A stretch of DNA of 64,000 nucleotides from Antennarius striatus. Its lineage: Eukaryota; Chordata; Actinopteri; Lophiiformes; Antennariidae. The stretch lies in assembly GCF_040054535.1 (NCBI RefSeq), contig NC_090785.1, forward strand, positions 7,127,501 through 7,191,500, in the 5' to 3' direction. Under the pieces are notes generated by a model. It had not been told where the DNA came from and made no database searches. It saw nothing but the letters and a program-made list of their open reading frames with translations. Below, piece after piece: positions 10,654 through 20,500 of the stretch; within the stretch, counting starts at the first letter, position 1; each line of letters begins with the position of its first letter. Position numbers and translations under genes: made by a program.

Positions 10654-11978
10654 ATGGATGAATTAGCTGTTGACATGATTATAAAGATGGAGTTAGGAGA
10701 GTTTGATCCCCGATTTGATGAATTCATGCATTACCTGCTTTCAGACTCACCCTCCACTAAACTTCCTTCATGGTTCCCGGACGAGAAGGGGGCACAAATC
10801 CACTTGGACCATTCCTATGCTGTTGGGTGTAAGACAGTTTTCTTCAGTTATATAGTGAAATGTTACAAACACCGCGGTGCACTGGCATCGCGCCCGGAGT
10901 TTCCCCACCTCACGCCCTAAGACAAGCAAGGATAGGCTCCAGCTCCCCACGACCTGCACAAGCAGATGAAGTGGGTTGAGAAAATGAGTGAATGTTACAA
11001 ACAACATGTTTAATGATCAATAATCCATTTTAAAGTTCTTTTGAGATTTACATTAACTCATGAGGTAGAAACCACTTCAATGAACCTTTCAAGTCTTGTA
11101 CAACAGGTAAAAAAATGGATTGATGGAATTCACAAATCAAAGTTGATATTATGGCTCCTTCAAAATAAAAGTCCATACTAATTGCTATTTCCTACATGTT
11201 GAAGAAAAACTATCTTGTTAATTATAATAATTTTAAAATGAGTCTGTTTTTCTTTTTTTTTATGTGTTGCAGTGTTTGACTCTGAAGATGAAATGGAAAC
11301 TCCACCAGTTAGGCTACAGTTTTGTGACTCTGCGGAGACTCCAGCGGTGAAGGCTTCCACTGGCTCACTCACAAACTGCAGACTCGAAGTCAATCACCTG
11401 GATCACAACCCCTATTCCCGTGCAGACACACAGCGGGAGTGTCCCTACTCTGATAAAGGTAAGTCCATTTTTGCCAGAGTGAAATGTGATTAATAAAAAA
11501 CAGATGCTGTGTGGTTGTTTAGTGATCAATAATCTACTATAAAGTGCTGTCAAGCATTTACCTTAACACATGGGGAAGAAACACCTCATTTAAACTTTTA
11601 AGACAAGTCTTGTACAGCAGATCAAAAAGATGGATGGAGGGAATTTACAGAGCAAAGCTGATATAGTGTGTCCTTCAAATTAAATATCCTTATCAATTGC
11701 TATTTCCTACATATTGTATTGTGGATTACCACAATCGTCTCATCGACAGTCGGTTATCGGCCTTACCGGTCACAGGTTTGCTGAAGCCTTTCCTCATAAC
11801 TATGGGCGAAAGGCAGGTCACACCCAGGGCGGCAGTGGCTCAGTTGGTAGAGTGGGTCGTCCAATGATAGAGGATTGGCGGTTCAATTCCCTTTCCCGCC
11901 CAGCCACCTCGGACTGTGAGCTGATAATGGAAGGTGGCCACTGGCCATGCCCTCTCCCCACCACATGCCCAAAGGCCC

Positions 11979-12014
<36 letters not shown>

Positions 12015-12485
12015 AGTCCTGTACACACTATATACTGTATATGCATGTGATTAACTGTGTGCTAGAGTGTCAATAATTTCCCTACGAGGATTACAGTATT
12101 AAAGTATATTACATATACATATACAGGTACGACGGCAGCTCTTTTAAAAAACCCCAAAACAAAACAAACGGTGTTCTTTTTGGACTGTTTTGCAGCATCT
12201 GAAGCTGAGAATGGAACTCAACCAACAAAGAGGCAACGTGTTGCTGACCTGATGAAAGACAGGACCTATATGCCCACCTGCAGGGCCTCCCACACAGGCA
12301 GAATCCATCAAATTATGGACCACACACAACAGACGGCCCCTCGTCATAGCAGTCGAAGAAGAAGAAGACCTTTGAGGCTGGAGTGGCTCAGTGGGGAAGG
12401 TGAGTCGTCCAATGATTGTAGGATTAGTGGTTTAATTCCCACTCCATTAGTCATTTGTCATTGTGTCCTTTGGCAACACATTTGA
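10654..12485 (+). CDS. Tandem-array gene, copy 3: unassigned three-exon protein with SINE-derived C-terminus
   Basis: Exons are A 10654-10828, B 11273-11458 and C 12196-12485, predicted 216 aa; both introns are phase 1 with GT-AG ends. Exon A gives MDELAVDMIIKMELGEFDPR, FDEFMHYLLSDS and WFPDEKG; exon B gives EDEMETPPVRLQF, CRLEVNHL and HNPYSRADTQREC; exon C gives SEAENGTQPTKRQRV, RASHTGRIH and RSSRRRRRP. The frame then runs about 40 codons into a SINE before its stop, so the protein is longer than its sisters. Intron 1 carries a SINE fragment and intron 2 carries a second SINE plus a GT microsatellite, none of which breaks the splice sites. The upstream flank (10500-10653) has a degraded X-box-like site and a TTACGTCA CRE-like octamer. 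The family is unknown; the open frame despite heavy repeat insertion suggests it may be expressed. Confidence 0.65.
10871..10992 (+). repeat. SINE 3' fragment inserted in intron 1 of copy 3, with target duplication
   Basis: The inserted piece (GCGGTGCACTGGC, GATAGGCTCCAGCTCCCC, then AAAATGAGTGAA) is flanked by a 10-bp direct repeat, TGTTACAAAC, at 10861-10870 and 10993-11002. The empty site is visible in copies 2 and 4, which read TGTTACAAACAACATT without interruption. Confidence 0.85.
11831..11985 (+). repeat. tRNA-derived SINE in intron 2 of copy 3
   Basis: GTGGCTCAGTTGGTAGAGTG head with B-box-like GCGGTTCAATTCCC. It is truncated and runs into a GT microsatellite. Confidence 0.7.
11981..12011. 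repeat. (GT)n microsatellite
   Basis: Short GT run within intron 2 of array copy 3. Confidence 0.9.
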
Positions 12486-12530
12486 CCTTCCTTATGTGAA
12501 TGTGCATGATTATTCTGGAGGTGGTCGGAT
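12375..12530 (+). repeat. tRNA-derived SINE following exon C of copy 3
   Basis: GGAGTGGCTCAGTGGGGAAG head, degraded B-box (GGTTTAATTCCC) and GTGTCCTTTGGCAACACA. It is at the same position relative to exon C as in copies 1 and 4, so the insertion predates the array. It is read in frame as the end of copy 3. Confidence 0.7.
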
Positions 12531-12654
12531 AGGTAATATTATAGCAAAGAATAACCTATCTGTAATTTACCTCATCAAAGCTTATATATAAACTTTAACA
12601 GCATCAGGGAATATCTACATACATTCTAGCAGATATTTAACAGGGGAATGAATT

Positions 12655-12790
12655 TTGAAATGGAGAGCTACAAATTCATATATAACAACAGGCAGAGTAA
12701 AAGTGGAGATGGGGTTGTGATATACAGTATATTAATCTGAATTTAAATGTCAAGATGGTGGAGGCTATGACGCCACCAAAATGTATAAGC
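12655..12790 (+). repeat. LINE endonuclease-domain fragment
   Basis: Decayed copy of the segment at 9570-9990 (ATATAACAACAGGCAGAGTA, then TGGAGATGGGGTTGTGATAT, then AATCTGAATTTAAATGTCAA). It lies directly upstream of array copy 4. Confidence 0.6.
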
Positions 12791-12892
12791 TGAAACATAC
12801 TGTATATGTACATTCACCATATTGATTTTGTATATTGGTTTGGTTTGTATATTGGTTTTGTCCTGGTAACAATTAGAGAAAATCAGTTCATA

Positions 12893-14187
12893 ATGGACAA
12901 CTTCTTGTTCACATGATTATAAAGATGGAATTAGGAGAGTTTGACCCCACAATTCGATTAATTCATGCATTACCTGCTTTCAGACACACCCTCTGCTGAA
13001 CCTCTTTCATGGTTCCCTGACGAGGAGGGGGCGCAAAATCACATGGACCATCCCTATGCTGCTTGTTGTAAGACAGTTTTTGTCAGATATATAGTAAAAT
13101 GTTACAAACAACATTCTGTGGGGATGTTTAATGATCAATAATCCGTTTTAAAGTGCTGTTGAGATTTACCTTAACACATGGGGAAGAAACCACCCCATTT
13201 AACCTTTCAAGACAAGTCTTGTTCAATACATAAGAGAGATGGACTGATGGAATTTACAAATCAAAGTTCATGTTATGAGTCCTTCAAAATAAAAGTCCTT
13301 ACTATTTTTTCTACATGTTGAAGAAAAACTGTCATGTTAACAATTAAAAAAATGAATGCTGTTTTTTTTGTTTTTTTTTTTAAATGTGTTGTGACTCTAA
13401 AGATGAAATAGAAACCCCACAGTTGTGTGACTCTGTGGAGATTCCAGTGGTGAAGGCTTCCATTGGCTCACTCACAAACTGCAGATTCGAAGCCACTTGC
13501 CTGGGTCACAACCCCTACTCCTGTGCAGATACACAGTGGGAGTGTGCCTACCCTAATAAAGGTAAGTCCATTTTTGCCAGAGTAAAATGTGATTAATAAA
13601 AAACAGACGCTGTGTGGTTGTTTAGTGATCAATAATCTACTATAAAGTGCTGTTGTACGTTTAAACATGGGGAAGAAACCTGACTTAAACAAGACAAGTC
13701 TTGTACAACAGATTAAAAAGATGGATGGAGGGAATTTACAAACCAAAGCTTATATTTTGACGCCTTCAAATTAAAAGTCCTTATCAATTGCTATTTCCTA
13801 CATATTGTATTATGGATGATCACAATCGTCTCATCGACAGCCAGTTATTTGCCTTGTGGGTCACTGCTGCAGCCTATCCCTGCTATGGGCAAAAGGCAGG
13901 CCACACCACAGATAAGACAACACCTTATCATGGGGCCAAGAACTATCTTATTTAAATAAAACAAAATAAAAATAAAACAAAGGGTGTTCTTGTTTGATTG
14001 TTTTTCAGCATCTGAAGCTGACAATACAACTCTACCAGCTAAGAGGCAACGTGTTGGTGAACTGATGAAGGACAGGACCCACCTGCCCACCTGCAGGGTC
14101 TCCCACACAGGCAGCATCCAGCCAATTATGGACCACACACAACAGACAGCCCCTCGTCGTAGTGGTAGAGCAAGAAGAAGACCTTAA
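12893..14187 (+). pseudogene. Tandem-array gene, copy 4: pseudogene
   Basis: Exon A is at 12893-13067. A one-base deletion after the fifth codon shifts the frame to an early TGA, and a later one-base insertion restores the length. Exon B ends at 13561 with a good donor (AAAG|GTAAGT), but its start has lost the TTGCAG acceptor and it carries a 12-base in-frame deletion and an altered PQLCDSVE segment. Exon C at 14009-14187 is intact with acceptor TTTTTCAG. It encodes SEADNTTLPAKRQRV, RVSHTGSIQ and RSGRARRRP and stops at TAA before the SINE, which probably represents the ancestral C-terminus (59 residues in this exon). The copy cannot make the full protein. Confidence 0.75.
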
Positions 14188-14191
14188 GGGC

Positions 14192-14325
14192 TGGAAGTAG
14201 CTCAATGGGGAGAGAGGGCAGCTGTCACCATGTATGAATAAGGAGTAATGGATCCACTGTAAAGTGTCTTTGAGTCTCTATTAAAGCGCTATATAAATCT
14301 GATCAATTATTATTATTACCTTGAT
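14192..14325 (+). repeat. SINE remnant following exon C of copy 4
   Basis: The head is degraded (GAAGTAGCTCAATGGGGAG) and joined to the 3' part (GTCACCATGTATGAATAAGG, TGGATCCACTGTAAAGTGTC, GCTATATAAATCTGATC). The middle is deleted compared with the copy at 6847. Confidence 0.65.
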
Positions 14326-14689
14326 TACTATAAAATAAAACTACATGAATGTGATTTGGTTGTATTCTATTTTTTCAAAAATACAAATGAGTTGAATATC
14401 CTCTTCGCTCTTAATTCATTCTCTACATCAGACAATTGCCATTATTTTGCGATCATAACAATCCATGTGAAGTTGACTCAGGAAAAACAAGGACATAAAT
14501 CCTATTCCTGAAACCTGCGATGATCTACAGTATGTCTGCCATATGTTTTGCCTTATTCATATGTGGCTGGCCTTGTCTTATTTATTGGTTTTCATTTCAT
14601 GTGCATTTCTGGTTTTCTGTTACTGTCATATTCTGGAGTCATTGCACCTGGTCTTGTTATCCTTGACTGTCTCGTTTGACCCGTCGGGG

Positions 14690-15530
14690 GACAGGTGCAG
14701 TGTGGATTGGGTGGCAGTCGTCAGCATGGGGCTCGACGACCCAATCCCCAGACAAAGAGTCTAGCTCTAGGGAAATGGAATGTCACCTCGCTGGGGGGGG
14801 GGGGAGCCAGAGCTTGTGAGGGAGGTTGAGAAGTTCCAACTAGATATAGTCGGGCTCACCTCCACCTACAGCTTGGGCTCTAGAACCCAAACTCTTGAGA
14901 GGGGCTGGACTCTCCACTTTTCTGGTGTTGCCCAAGGTGAGAGGCAGCGGGCTGGTGTATGTTTGCTTATAGCCCCACAGCTCAGCCGTCATATGTTGGA
15001 TTTCACCCAGTTGAATGAGAGGGTTGCATCCTTGCGCCTTCGGGTTGGGATAGGTGAATCACTGTTGTTTCGACTGAGGATATTGTCAGGCGGTGGAAAG
15101 TATACCTCAAGGATCTCCTCAATCCTGCTACCATGTCTTACACGGAAGAAGCAGAGCTTGAGGTACCAGAGGTGGATGAGTCCATCACCCAAGCTGAAGT
15201 CACTGATGTGGTTGCCAAAATCCTTTGCTGAGGGCTATCTGGTCCCTGTATGACCGAAAGGACAAGATCCCGGATACAAGTGGCTGAAATGAGTTTTCTC
15301 CATAGTGACTGGGCGCAGCCTTAGAGATAGGGGGAGGAGCTCTCCTGCTGGGAGAAGACCTCAAGGAAGACCAAAGACACGCTGGAGGGACTATGTCTCT
15401 CGGCTGGCCTGAGGATGCCTTGGGATCCCCCCGGTGGAACTGGAACAGGTGTCTGGGGAGAGGGAAGCATGGGCATCCCTCCTGAAACTGTTGCCCCTGC
15501 CACCCGGCTCCGGATAAGCAGTTGAAGAAG
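14690..15530 (+). mobile_element. RTE-like non-LTR retrotransposon, internally deleted
   Basis: The frame at 14780-15070 reads EPELVREVEKFQLDIVGLTS, ERGWTLHFSGVAQGERQRAG and LLIAPQLSRHMLDF, the apurinic-type endonuclease domain of a fish LINE that cuts the genomic target. After a large deletion that removes the reverse transcriptase core, the 3' end follows: a CGGTGGAAAGTATACCTCAA segment (about 15092), then GGATGCCTTGGGATCCCCCC (about 15413) and a terminal CCGGCTCCGGATAAGC (about 15505). The 3' tail is a degraded GATG-type repeat. The clade (RTE/Rex3-like) is my best guess from the 3' end. Confidence 0.7.
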
Positions 15531-15585
15531 GATGGAATTAATGGATTGATGGAATTAATGGACTGATGGAATTAATGGATTGGTG
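15528..15585. repeat. Short tandem repeat, three 18-mer-like units
   Basis: GATGGAATTAATGGATT/CT is repeated about three times at the 3' tail of the LINE. Confidence 0.85.
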
Positions 15586-16134
15586 TTTATCTAATGGGTG
15601 TCTAGAACTCCCCATTGTTCACTCCCACGTATTCAGCTGGTAATTTATTCTACCTGAACCTAATTTAGCAAGTGTCCTCCTGCTCTGGGTATTTAAGCAA
15701 CTTTACTGCAATGTCGACCCATCAGTGTTGAGCAGCATTTGTTTGTGCAGAGAGCCGTGTATGCCATTCGCTATGGTTACTTCCTCGACCGTTTCCGTAT
15801 GACCATGAGACTGTCTAGCCTTGTTTTGTATTTTTCTGGAGACTGACCTTTGCCTGTTCTGACCACAATTTTTGTCTTTCGCTGCCCTGTGTATGACCAT
15901 GGCCCTGTCTCTTTGAATTACGTATTACGTTTTTTGCCTGCCTCCTATGTACCGTCCTGACCGACCCCTGCCTGTCCAGTCACTAGGAACTTTGGATATC
16001 CCTCTGGCGCTGCAATCTCTGTGGTTTTTTGCTGTGAAACCAAACAAATAAAGGCCTTTGATATTTTGGCATTGACCCGTGACTGGTTCCTTCTGAGGCC
16101 GTTTCAAAACCTGGATTAGTACTAAAAGTTGAAT

Positions 16135-16480
16135 GAATTTTGAAATGGAAAGCCTCAAATATATTCAGTATATACAGTACCAACAGGCACAGCGATGGTG
16201 AGGATGAGGTTGCAATATATATTGACCTGAATTTAAATTTCAAGGTAGTAGAGGCTATGACACAAGTAGCGACTAGTCTTCTTGACTGTCTTACAATACA
16301 GATTTTTATATAAACAGTGAATGGACAAAAGCCCAATAAAAATATCTTCATTTGATGGAATTACAATATTTACCTACTAAATCTCAACAATCAGAGAAGT
16401 ATTGAATATTTTCAATGCATAGTTTGAGTCTTTTTCCTACAATCACTTGAGAGAGATGCTGCCTTCAGGACCACCAAGGA
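16135..16480 (+). repeat. LINE endonuclease-domain fragment
   Basis: Decayed homologue of 9570-9990, sharing GAATGGACAAAAGCCCAATA and TTGCAATATATATTGACCTG. It lies upstream of array copy 5. Confidence 0.6.
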
Positions 16481-16675
16481 AATTTCCACATCTGACAAAG
16501 CTCATAAAATAACTGTCTTATTATGTTACGTTATATTACGGTTTTTTCCTGGGTTGTGCCAGCTTTTGATAAATCCTTGTAACAGTCTGTTATTTGCAAT
16601 TATTGGTAATTAAATATATTTTTTAAGAATTTAATATTTAGAATTCATTAAATATATGACTGCTCAAAACAAGTG

Positions 16676-16850
16676 GAATGGTGTCGCAGCAGGTATCGCT
16701 GTTGCCTCACAGCAAGAAGGTTCCGGGTTCGATTCTATCTGTATGAATTTCTGTATGATTTCTGCGTGGGTTTTCTGCAGCTTTTCAGCTCTTACCTCTA
16801 AAAACATGCAAATTAGGTGACCTAATCATCCCAAAGTCAAATGCTCAAAA
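16676..16850 (+). repeat. tRNA-related SINE-like repeat
   Basis: GGTGTCGCAGCAGGTATCGC, GTTGCCTCACAGCAAGAAGG, B-box-like GGGTTCGATTCT and AAAACATGCAAATTAGGTGA. The tail is missing. Confidence 0.75.
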
Positions 16851-16904
16851 ATACATAAGACAACTACATGAAGTTAAACCCTATCTAAAATAATCCCACT
16901 CAAC

Positions 16905-17079
16905 TCATCTTGTGACCATGGAAACAAGATAAAAGCTAAAGACGATGCCATTGTTAAGTGATGGTCTGATAATTGACCATGAAGAAAGTTGTGCTTTGAA
17001 GTTAGCTTATAAAAAAAGCTGAAACACATAGATTCAACATATTGGTTTTATCCAAACAATCAGAGAGAATCAGTTCAAA
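16905..17079 (+). promoter_or_regulatory. Conserved 5' flank of array copy 5 with X-box-like site
   Basis: GTGACCATGGAAAC at 16912-16925 keeps the left X-box half-site exactly and the right half-site with one mismatch. The rest of the flank matches the other copies up to the ATG. Confidence 0.45.
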
Positions 17080-20000
17080 ATGGATGACTTAATTTCTGAC
17101 ACAATTATAAATATGGAGTTAGGAGAATTTGACCCCCAATTTGATGAATTCATGCATTACGTGCTTTCAGACTCCGCTGAACCTCCCTCATGGTTCCGTG
17201 ACGAGGAGGGGACGCAAAACCAGATGAGGCATCCCTATGCTGCTGGCTGTAAGACAATTTTTGTCAGTTAGTCTGTTGTGATTAAAAAACAGGCTGTGTG
17301 GATGTTTAATGATCAATAATTCTGTTGAGAATTTACCTTAACACACGGGGAAGTGAAAAACTTTTAAGGCAAGTCTTGCACAACAGAAAAAAGATCGATT
17401 GATGGAATTTACAAATCAAAGTTGATACTATGACTCCTTTTTACAATAAAAGTCCTTACTAACTGCTGTTTCCTGTATATGGAAGAAAAGCTATCTTGCT
17501 AAAAATAATGACAAAAAATAAAGGCTGTTCTCTCTTTTAAAAATATGTTCCAGCGTCTGACTCTCAAGCTGAAATGGAAGCTCCACTGGCTAAAAGGCAG
17601 CGGTTTTGTGACCCCCTGGAGACTCCAGGGGTGAAGGCGGGTTTCCTCCATTCTCTTCCTCATGGCATACTATTGAAGGACTGCAGAGTCCACTTGAATC
17701 AACTGGGTCACAACCCCTACTCCCGTGCAGACACACGGCAGGAGTGTAACTACTGTGATAGAGGTAAAACCGTTTTTGCAGATGCTGTGTGAATGTTTAG
17801 TGATCAAGATATTAATGACTGCTTTCTCAGTCAGCCGAATGTGACTCCGTAGCTGCACTACATGGGCTAATCCTACTGAGACCACCGTGAACAAATTCAC
17901 GGTGAATTTGTGGATTGAAACCCACAGTGTTTGCAAATGGGACAAAAATCAGTGGAGAAGACAATAGATGATCACAGATGACCTATTATCTATTTATTAT
18001 GATTTCTCTTAGTTCTTCACTTTAAATTTTCCTTCTTCTCTGTGTCTGTGTGTGTGCGTGCGTGTGTGTGTGTGTGTGTGTGTGTGTCTCACAAGGCTGG
18101 GATTGAGTGATATATACACCTCTTGATTTCTGCCTGGATAATGCTGGGTTTAGATCAGTTCAACGTAACCCTTGGTTTGTGAAAGTGAACTTCTATTAGG
18201 CTGTAACTAAAGGCTGAGGATCTTTTTTAATGAGTGGTGTAGTCGCTTTGGATACATGCAGCTCTCATATTACTTAGAAGAGCTAAAGCTGCTTTCATTC
18301 ATCAGAAACCAGACGACAGTTCTGATTTAGTAGCATCCTCATCTGCTATGAAACTGGTTATGTGTTTGCTATGATGCTGAGAATATGCCTTATGCAGGGA
18401 CATGAACACACACACACACACACATACCTGACTGAAGCGGAGCTAACTAGTTAGCCAAATGCTAGCTGACTTCAACAGCTAGTGAGGGACTTTCAGTGTA
18501 TAGCTCTGAGCCAGGTCATTTCCACACACTGCTACCGTAGCCTGAACAGTTCCACCTCAGGGATGATCACACCCTTATCCAGATGGACAATCAAATATGA
18601 CTCTTGTTAAAAATAATGATAAAAAATTAAAGACCCTTCTCTTTTAAAAAATGTGTTGCAGTATCTGACTCTCAAGCTGAAATGGAAACTCCACAAGGTA
18701 AGACACAGCGGTTTTGTGACCCAATGGAGACTCCAGCGGTGAAGGTGGGCTTCCTCTATTCTCTTCCTCCTGGCGTACTATTGAAGAATTACAGAGTCCA
18801 CCTCAATCCCCTGGGTTACAACCCCTACTCCTATGCAGATATACGGCAGTAGTGTCCCTACTCTGATAAAAGTAAGACCGTTTTTGTCAGAGTGAAAAAC
18901 CCGTTGCTGGTTGGATGGTTAGTGATCAGTACCATTTACCTTAACACCTGGGAAAGAATCTACCTCATTTACAATTTTAACACAAGTCTTGTACAACAGA
19001 TTAGGAAGATAGATGGTGTCATGTCTCTGGACAATTAGTGTCTTGTTTCAGTTTTTCTAACATACCATGTCATTTCAGATTCATTGGTAATCAGCTCATT
19101 CCCTGCATCTACCTTCCCTTCGCTCACCTGCAGGCTGCAGCCACTCACCTAATCAGCCGGAACTCTTCATATGCTCTGCTCAGCCCTCTGCCAGATTGTT
19201 AGTATCCATCCTGACTTTCCAAACTTTATATCCTGACTGACACTTGATCCTGATTTGATCCTGCCTGTTTCCGGACCCTACATGTTGCCAACCCCTCGTC
19301 TGATCTGTCTGGTTTTTGGCCACGTTCAGATTTTTTTTTTTAAATTTAATTTAATTTTATATACTGGTTTGATCCCCGAAGGGAAATTAAGAGAGCACAC
19401 TCTAGCTACTGATTGATGGCAGATGGCAGGCATATCAGATTTCCTTCCATATCTGATTTTTAGAGATGACTGTTCACGCTGTTTAGCAAGTGTACAATTT
19501 CTTTTTCCGTGTTTTACCACTCCGTAATGCGCGACACTCTTCCTTCTGGCACCTTGCTCTCGCGTTGTGAATATGACATCACAGTCCGCTTGGAGTGTTG
19601 GGAGCTGTTCAGACTGCAGACGCCTCTATCCCTATCCAACACGAAACTATCTCCCGAATGTGGTTTCAATCCATCACACAAAAATCAGATTTCATGTGGT
19701 ATGAGACTGTTCAGTCTACAAACAAGATATGCGACATCAATCTGGATGGGCTAAAAATCAGATATAGGCGACTAATCTGAACAAGGCCTTTGATTGCTTA
19801 GTGCCTGACCCTGTGAGATAATCGGATTCTGCAAGTTCCCCTGCCGTCTGTCTGCTTTGTTTGCTTGTTGGACTGAATTCCCGGGACCAGAGCCCTGCCA
19901 GTCTAATTAAACCCTTTTTGAGACTCTTGACCCATCTGCCTGCTTGTCTGTCATGCTTTTGGGTTCTCCATCAGTTTTGTTCAAGTCGTGATAGATGGAA

Positions 20001-20327
20001 GGAATTTACAAAGGAAAGCTCATATTGTAACTCCTTCAAATTAAAAGTCCTTATCAATTGCCATTTCCTACATATTGTAAAAACAAAAATCAAAGGGTGT
20101 TCTTCTTTGATTGTTTTGCAGAATCTGAAGCTGAGAATGGAACTCAACCAGCTAAGAGGCAACGTGTTTGTGACCAGAAGAAAGACAGGACCCACCTCAT
20201 TTGCCTCACCCACAGGGCCTCCCACACAGGCAGAATCCAGCCAATTAGAGACCACAGTCAACAAACAGTCCTTCGTCGTAGTTGTGGAAGAAGAACTTTG
20301 AGGCAACAGATGGTAGATGCCATGTGA
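17080..20327 (+). CDS. Tandem-array gene, copy 5: unassigned three-exon protein, exon C displaced by insertions
   Basis: Exon A 17080-17248 (169 nt, two codons shorter than its sisters), exon B 17554-17763 (210 nt) and exon C 20122-20327 give 194 aa if spliced together; all junctions are phase 1. Exon A reads MDDLISDTIINMELGEFDPQ and WFRDEEG. Exon B keeps the basic motif AKRQRF lost from copies 1-3 and has an 8-codon insert (GFLHSLPHG-like). Exon C reads PAKRQRV and RASHTGRIQ and ends in LINE-tail sequence (RQQMVDAM, stop). Between B and C lie an inverted-repeat block, an orphan exon B with a stop, and an LTR with a nested DNA element, so intron 2 would be about 2.4 kb. Whether exon C belongs to this gene or to a broken sixth copy is unclear; the phases allow either. 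Confidence 0.5.
18153..18605 (-). repeat. Right member of the roughly 450-bp inverted repeat pair
   Basis: Reverse-oriented homologue of 7465-7928. It ends immediately before the intron sequence that leads into the orphan exon B at 18662. Confidence 0.85.
18662..18871 (+). pseudogene. Orphan exon B of a sixth array copy
   Basis: 210 nt, the same length as exon B of copy 5 and sharing its 8-codon insert (GFLYSLPPG-like). Acceptor TTGCAG and donor AAAA|GTAAGA are present, but an in-frame TAG follows the ADIRQ codons. No matching exon A lies upstream; that position is occupied by the inverted repeat. It would end translation if included. Confidence 0.75.
19017..19993 (+). mobile_element. Solo LTR (Ty3/gypsy-type) with a nested DNA element
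   Basis: The element starts TGTCATGTCT and ends near CGTGATA, flanked by the 5-bp direct repeat GATGG (19012-19016 and 19994-19998), as expected for a gypsy-type insertion. Outside the duplication the two flanks join into the same intron sequence seen in other array copies. It has the C/T-rich GCCTG-type composition of fish LTRs and TTAAACCCTTTTTGAGACTC (about 19907). No internal gag/pol region is present, so it is a solo LTR. Confidence 0.65.
19323..19790. mobile_element. Short non-autonomous DNA element nested in the LTR
   Basis: The insert has inverted ends sharing GTTCAGATT (left, 19324-19332) and AATCTGAAC (right), with GGCC on both outer sides. It contains no transposase frame. The family is not identified. 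Confidence 0.5.
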
Positions 20328-20425
20328 GAGAAGAGGATGCAGAAGACAGGGTTAGATGGAGGCAATTAATTCGCTGTGGTGACCCCTGAAGGGAAAGGCC
20401 GAAAGCAGAAGAGACACTATGGCAT
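20300..20425 (+). repeat. LINE 3'-tail fragment
   Basis: GGATGCAGAAGACAGGGTTA, then ATTCGCTGTGGTGACCCCTG and AAAGGCCGAAAGCAGAAGAG, is a familiar 3' end of fish LINEs. Its start supplies the last codons and stop of exon C at 20122-20327. Confidence 0.6.
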
Positions 20426-20500
20426 GAGTGATCTTGAATGTCTCACATTCGAGATTTGTATAGAAATGAAAATACTTATATATTGTTGTGTACACTGTAA
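20420..20500 (+). repeat. LINE endonuclease-domain fragment
   Basis: ATCTTGAATGTCTCACATTC followed by GAGATTTGTATAGAAATG is a small homologue of the segment at 9570-9990. Confidence 0.5.

Larger units (their letters stand above)
14627..16110 (+). mobile_element. Possible LTR interrupted by a LINE insertion
   Basis: The segment from 14627 (TGTCATATTCTGGAGTCATT) and the segment from about 15595 to 16110 look like two parts of one LTR. The second has a TATA-like GTATTTAAGC (about 15689), C/T-rich GCCTG motifs and AAATAAAGGCCTTTGATATT (about 16047) followed by CATTGACCCGTGACTGG. A LINE separates the parts. The call is inferred from composition; no matching second LTR or internal region is seen. 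Confidence 0.35.
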
